Of a stretch of DNA of 64,000 nt, positions 63,368 to 64,000 are shown in pieces. Origin of the DNA: Gymnogyps californianus (Eukaryota; Chordata; Aves; Accipitriformes; Cathartidae); assembly GCF_018139145.2 (NCBI RefSeq), contig NC_059500.1:46398072-46462071 (forward strand). Reading direction: 5' to 3'. Under the pieces are notes generated by a model that did no database searches, had not been told where the DNA came from, and worked only from the letters and a program-made list of their open reading frames with translations. Made by a program: the position numbers and the translations under genes. How positions within the stretch are numbered: the first letter of the stretch is position 1; each line of letters begins with the position of its first letter.

Positions 63368-64000
63368 GGTAAAAACTAACCCCAAAAGTCAAGTAGCTTG
63401 TCCCAAACAACTAGAGAAACATGTCCTTGGTATAAACTTCTTTATTTCTCTGTTGGTTACTGCAAGACTTTCCATTTCTCACATTTCCCACAGGTAATTT
63501 TAAACTTCATAATTACAATGGGATTATGAAAAGACTGTAACTTGACTTAGCCAAAACCTGAGTGCAGGTAGTTCCCACTGCCTCCAGTGATAGTGATGGG
63601 AAGGGAGTGTTAGAATACGTTAAAGTTTTTATCTGTCAAGCCTCTCCCCTGGTGGTGCCCTCTGCACCCAATCAAAGCGAGAATTTTTAGCTAACCAGAT
63701 TGCATTTATATGCAGAATATTACTACTAACAGAAATCTGTGCAGGTATAAGACAGTGTGCAACTGTCTTAGAAGAAATGACAGTCTTCTGTGTGCGCACC
63801 TCCCCGCCTCCCCCCCTGATTTTAAACCAAGGCTTTTCCATGTGATTTGGGATGTGCAGAGCTAGCGTTCTATCTTCAGCAATTTGCTCCAGTCCAGAGG
63901 TACATACATCATATGAGAGCTGTCAGCACAAGAGGTTGCTGCCTGGGGCTACATACTCAATATGTATATATGACAGAATTCAGTATATGTATCAGAATTC

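Larger units (their letters stand above)
43906..64000. other. Long unique region with no recognised gene or transposon
   Basis: About 20 kb with no CR1, LTR or recognisable gene. Minor features: a poly-A run at 46625-46639, an enhancer-like cluster at 47330-47660, an exon-like segment at 47954-48104, locally GC-rich stretches near 53.74-53.96 kb and 57.9-58.2 kb, and an A14 run at 63354-63367. Open frames of 60-118 codons on both strands show no family resemblance. Confidence 0.5.

Overview
This window looks like ordinary non-coding nuclear DNA of a bird. The evidence is the repeats. There are three CR1 LINE copies of avian type, with the expected 3' end made of ATTCTATG octamers. There are also three long terminal repeats of endogenous-retrovirus families that I recognise from memory as common in bird genomes. 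The two matching LTRs are a kind I associate with Neoaves rather than Galliformes, which is an inference from memory. Base composition is AT-rich, CpG is scarce outside repeats, and I recognise no protein-coding gene, tRNA, rRNA or CRISPR. The longest open frames that are not transposon-derived (up to about 153 codons) do not resemble any family I know.

Layout: bases 1-331 are the 5' part of a minus-strand LTR cut by the window edge. From 332 to about 9.36 kb the sequence is unique apart from a short MIR-type SINE relic near 4.72 kb and small simple repeats. From 9.36 to 22.8 kb lie all three CR1 copies: an old minus-strand copy (9360-10410), a 2.85 kb minus-strand copy keeping much of its endonuclease and reverse transcriptase frames (16893-19745), and a short plus-strand copy with a complete 3' end (21836-22798). 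The last two form a long inverted repeat. From 22.8 to 64 kb I see no CR1. That stretch has an 84-bp tandem duplication (23.16-23.32 kb), an alternating purine-pyrimidine tract (31.53-31.65 kb), two same-strand solo LTRs (35481-36060 and 39901-40493), an ancient interspersed-repeat relic near 43.72 kb and poly-A/T runs.

The genes visible are only decayed retrotransposon genes, which do not work together as a pathway. The most useful leads are two enhancer-like clusters of homeodomain-type sites (16.43-16.52 and 47.33-47.66 kb), a few exon-like segments with good splice acceptors (30.1-31.1 kb minus strand, 47.95-48.1 kb plus strand), and the structural potential of the inverted CR1 pair and direct LTR pair. 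I did not find a convincing undescribed biological system.
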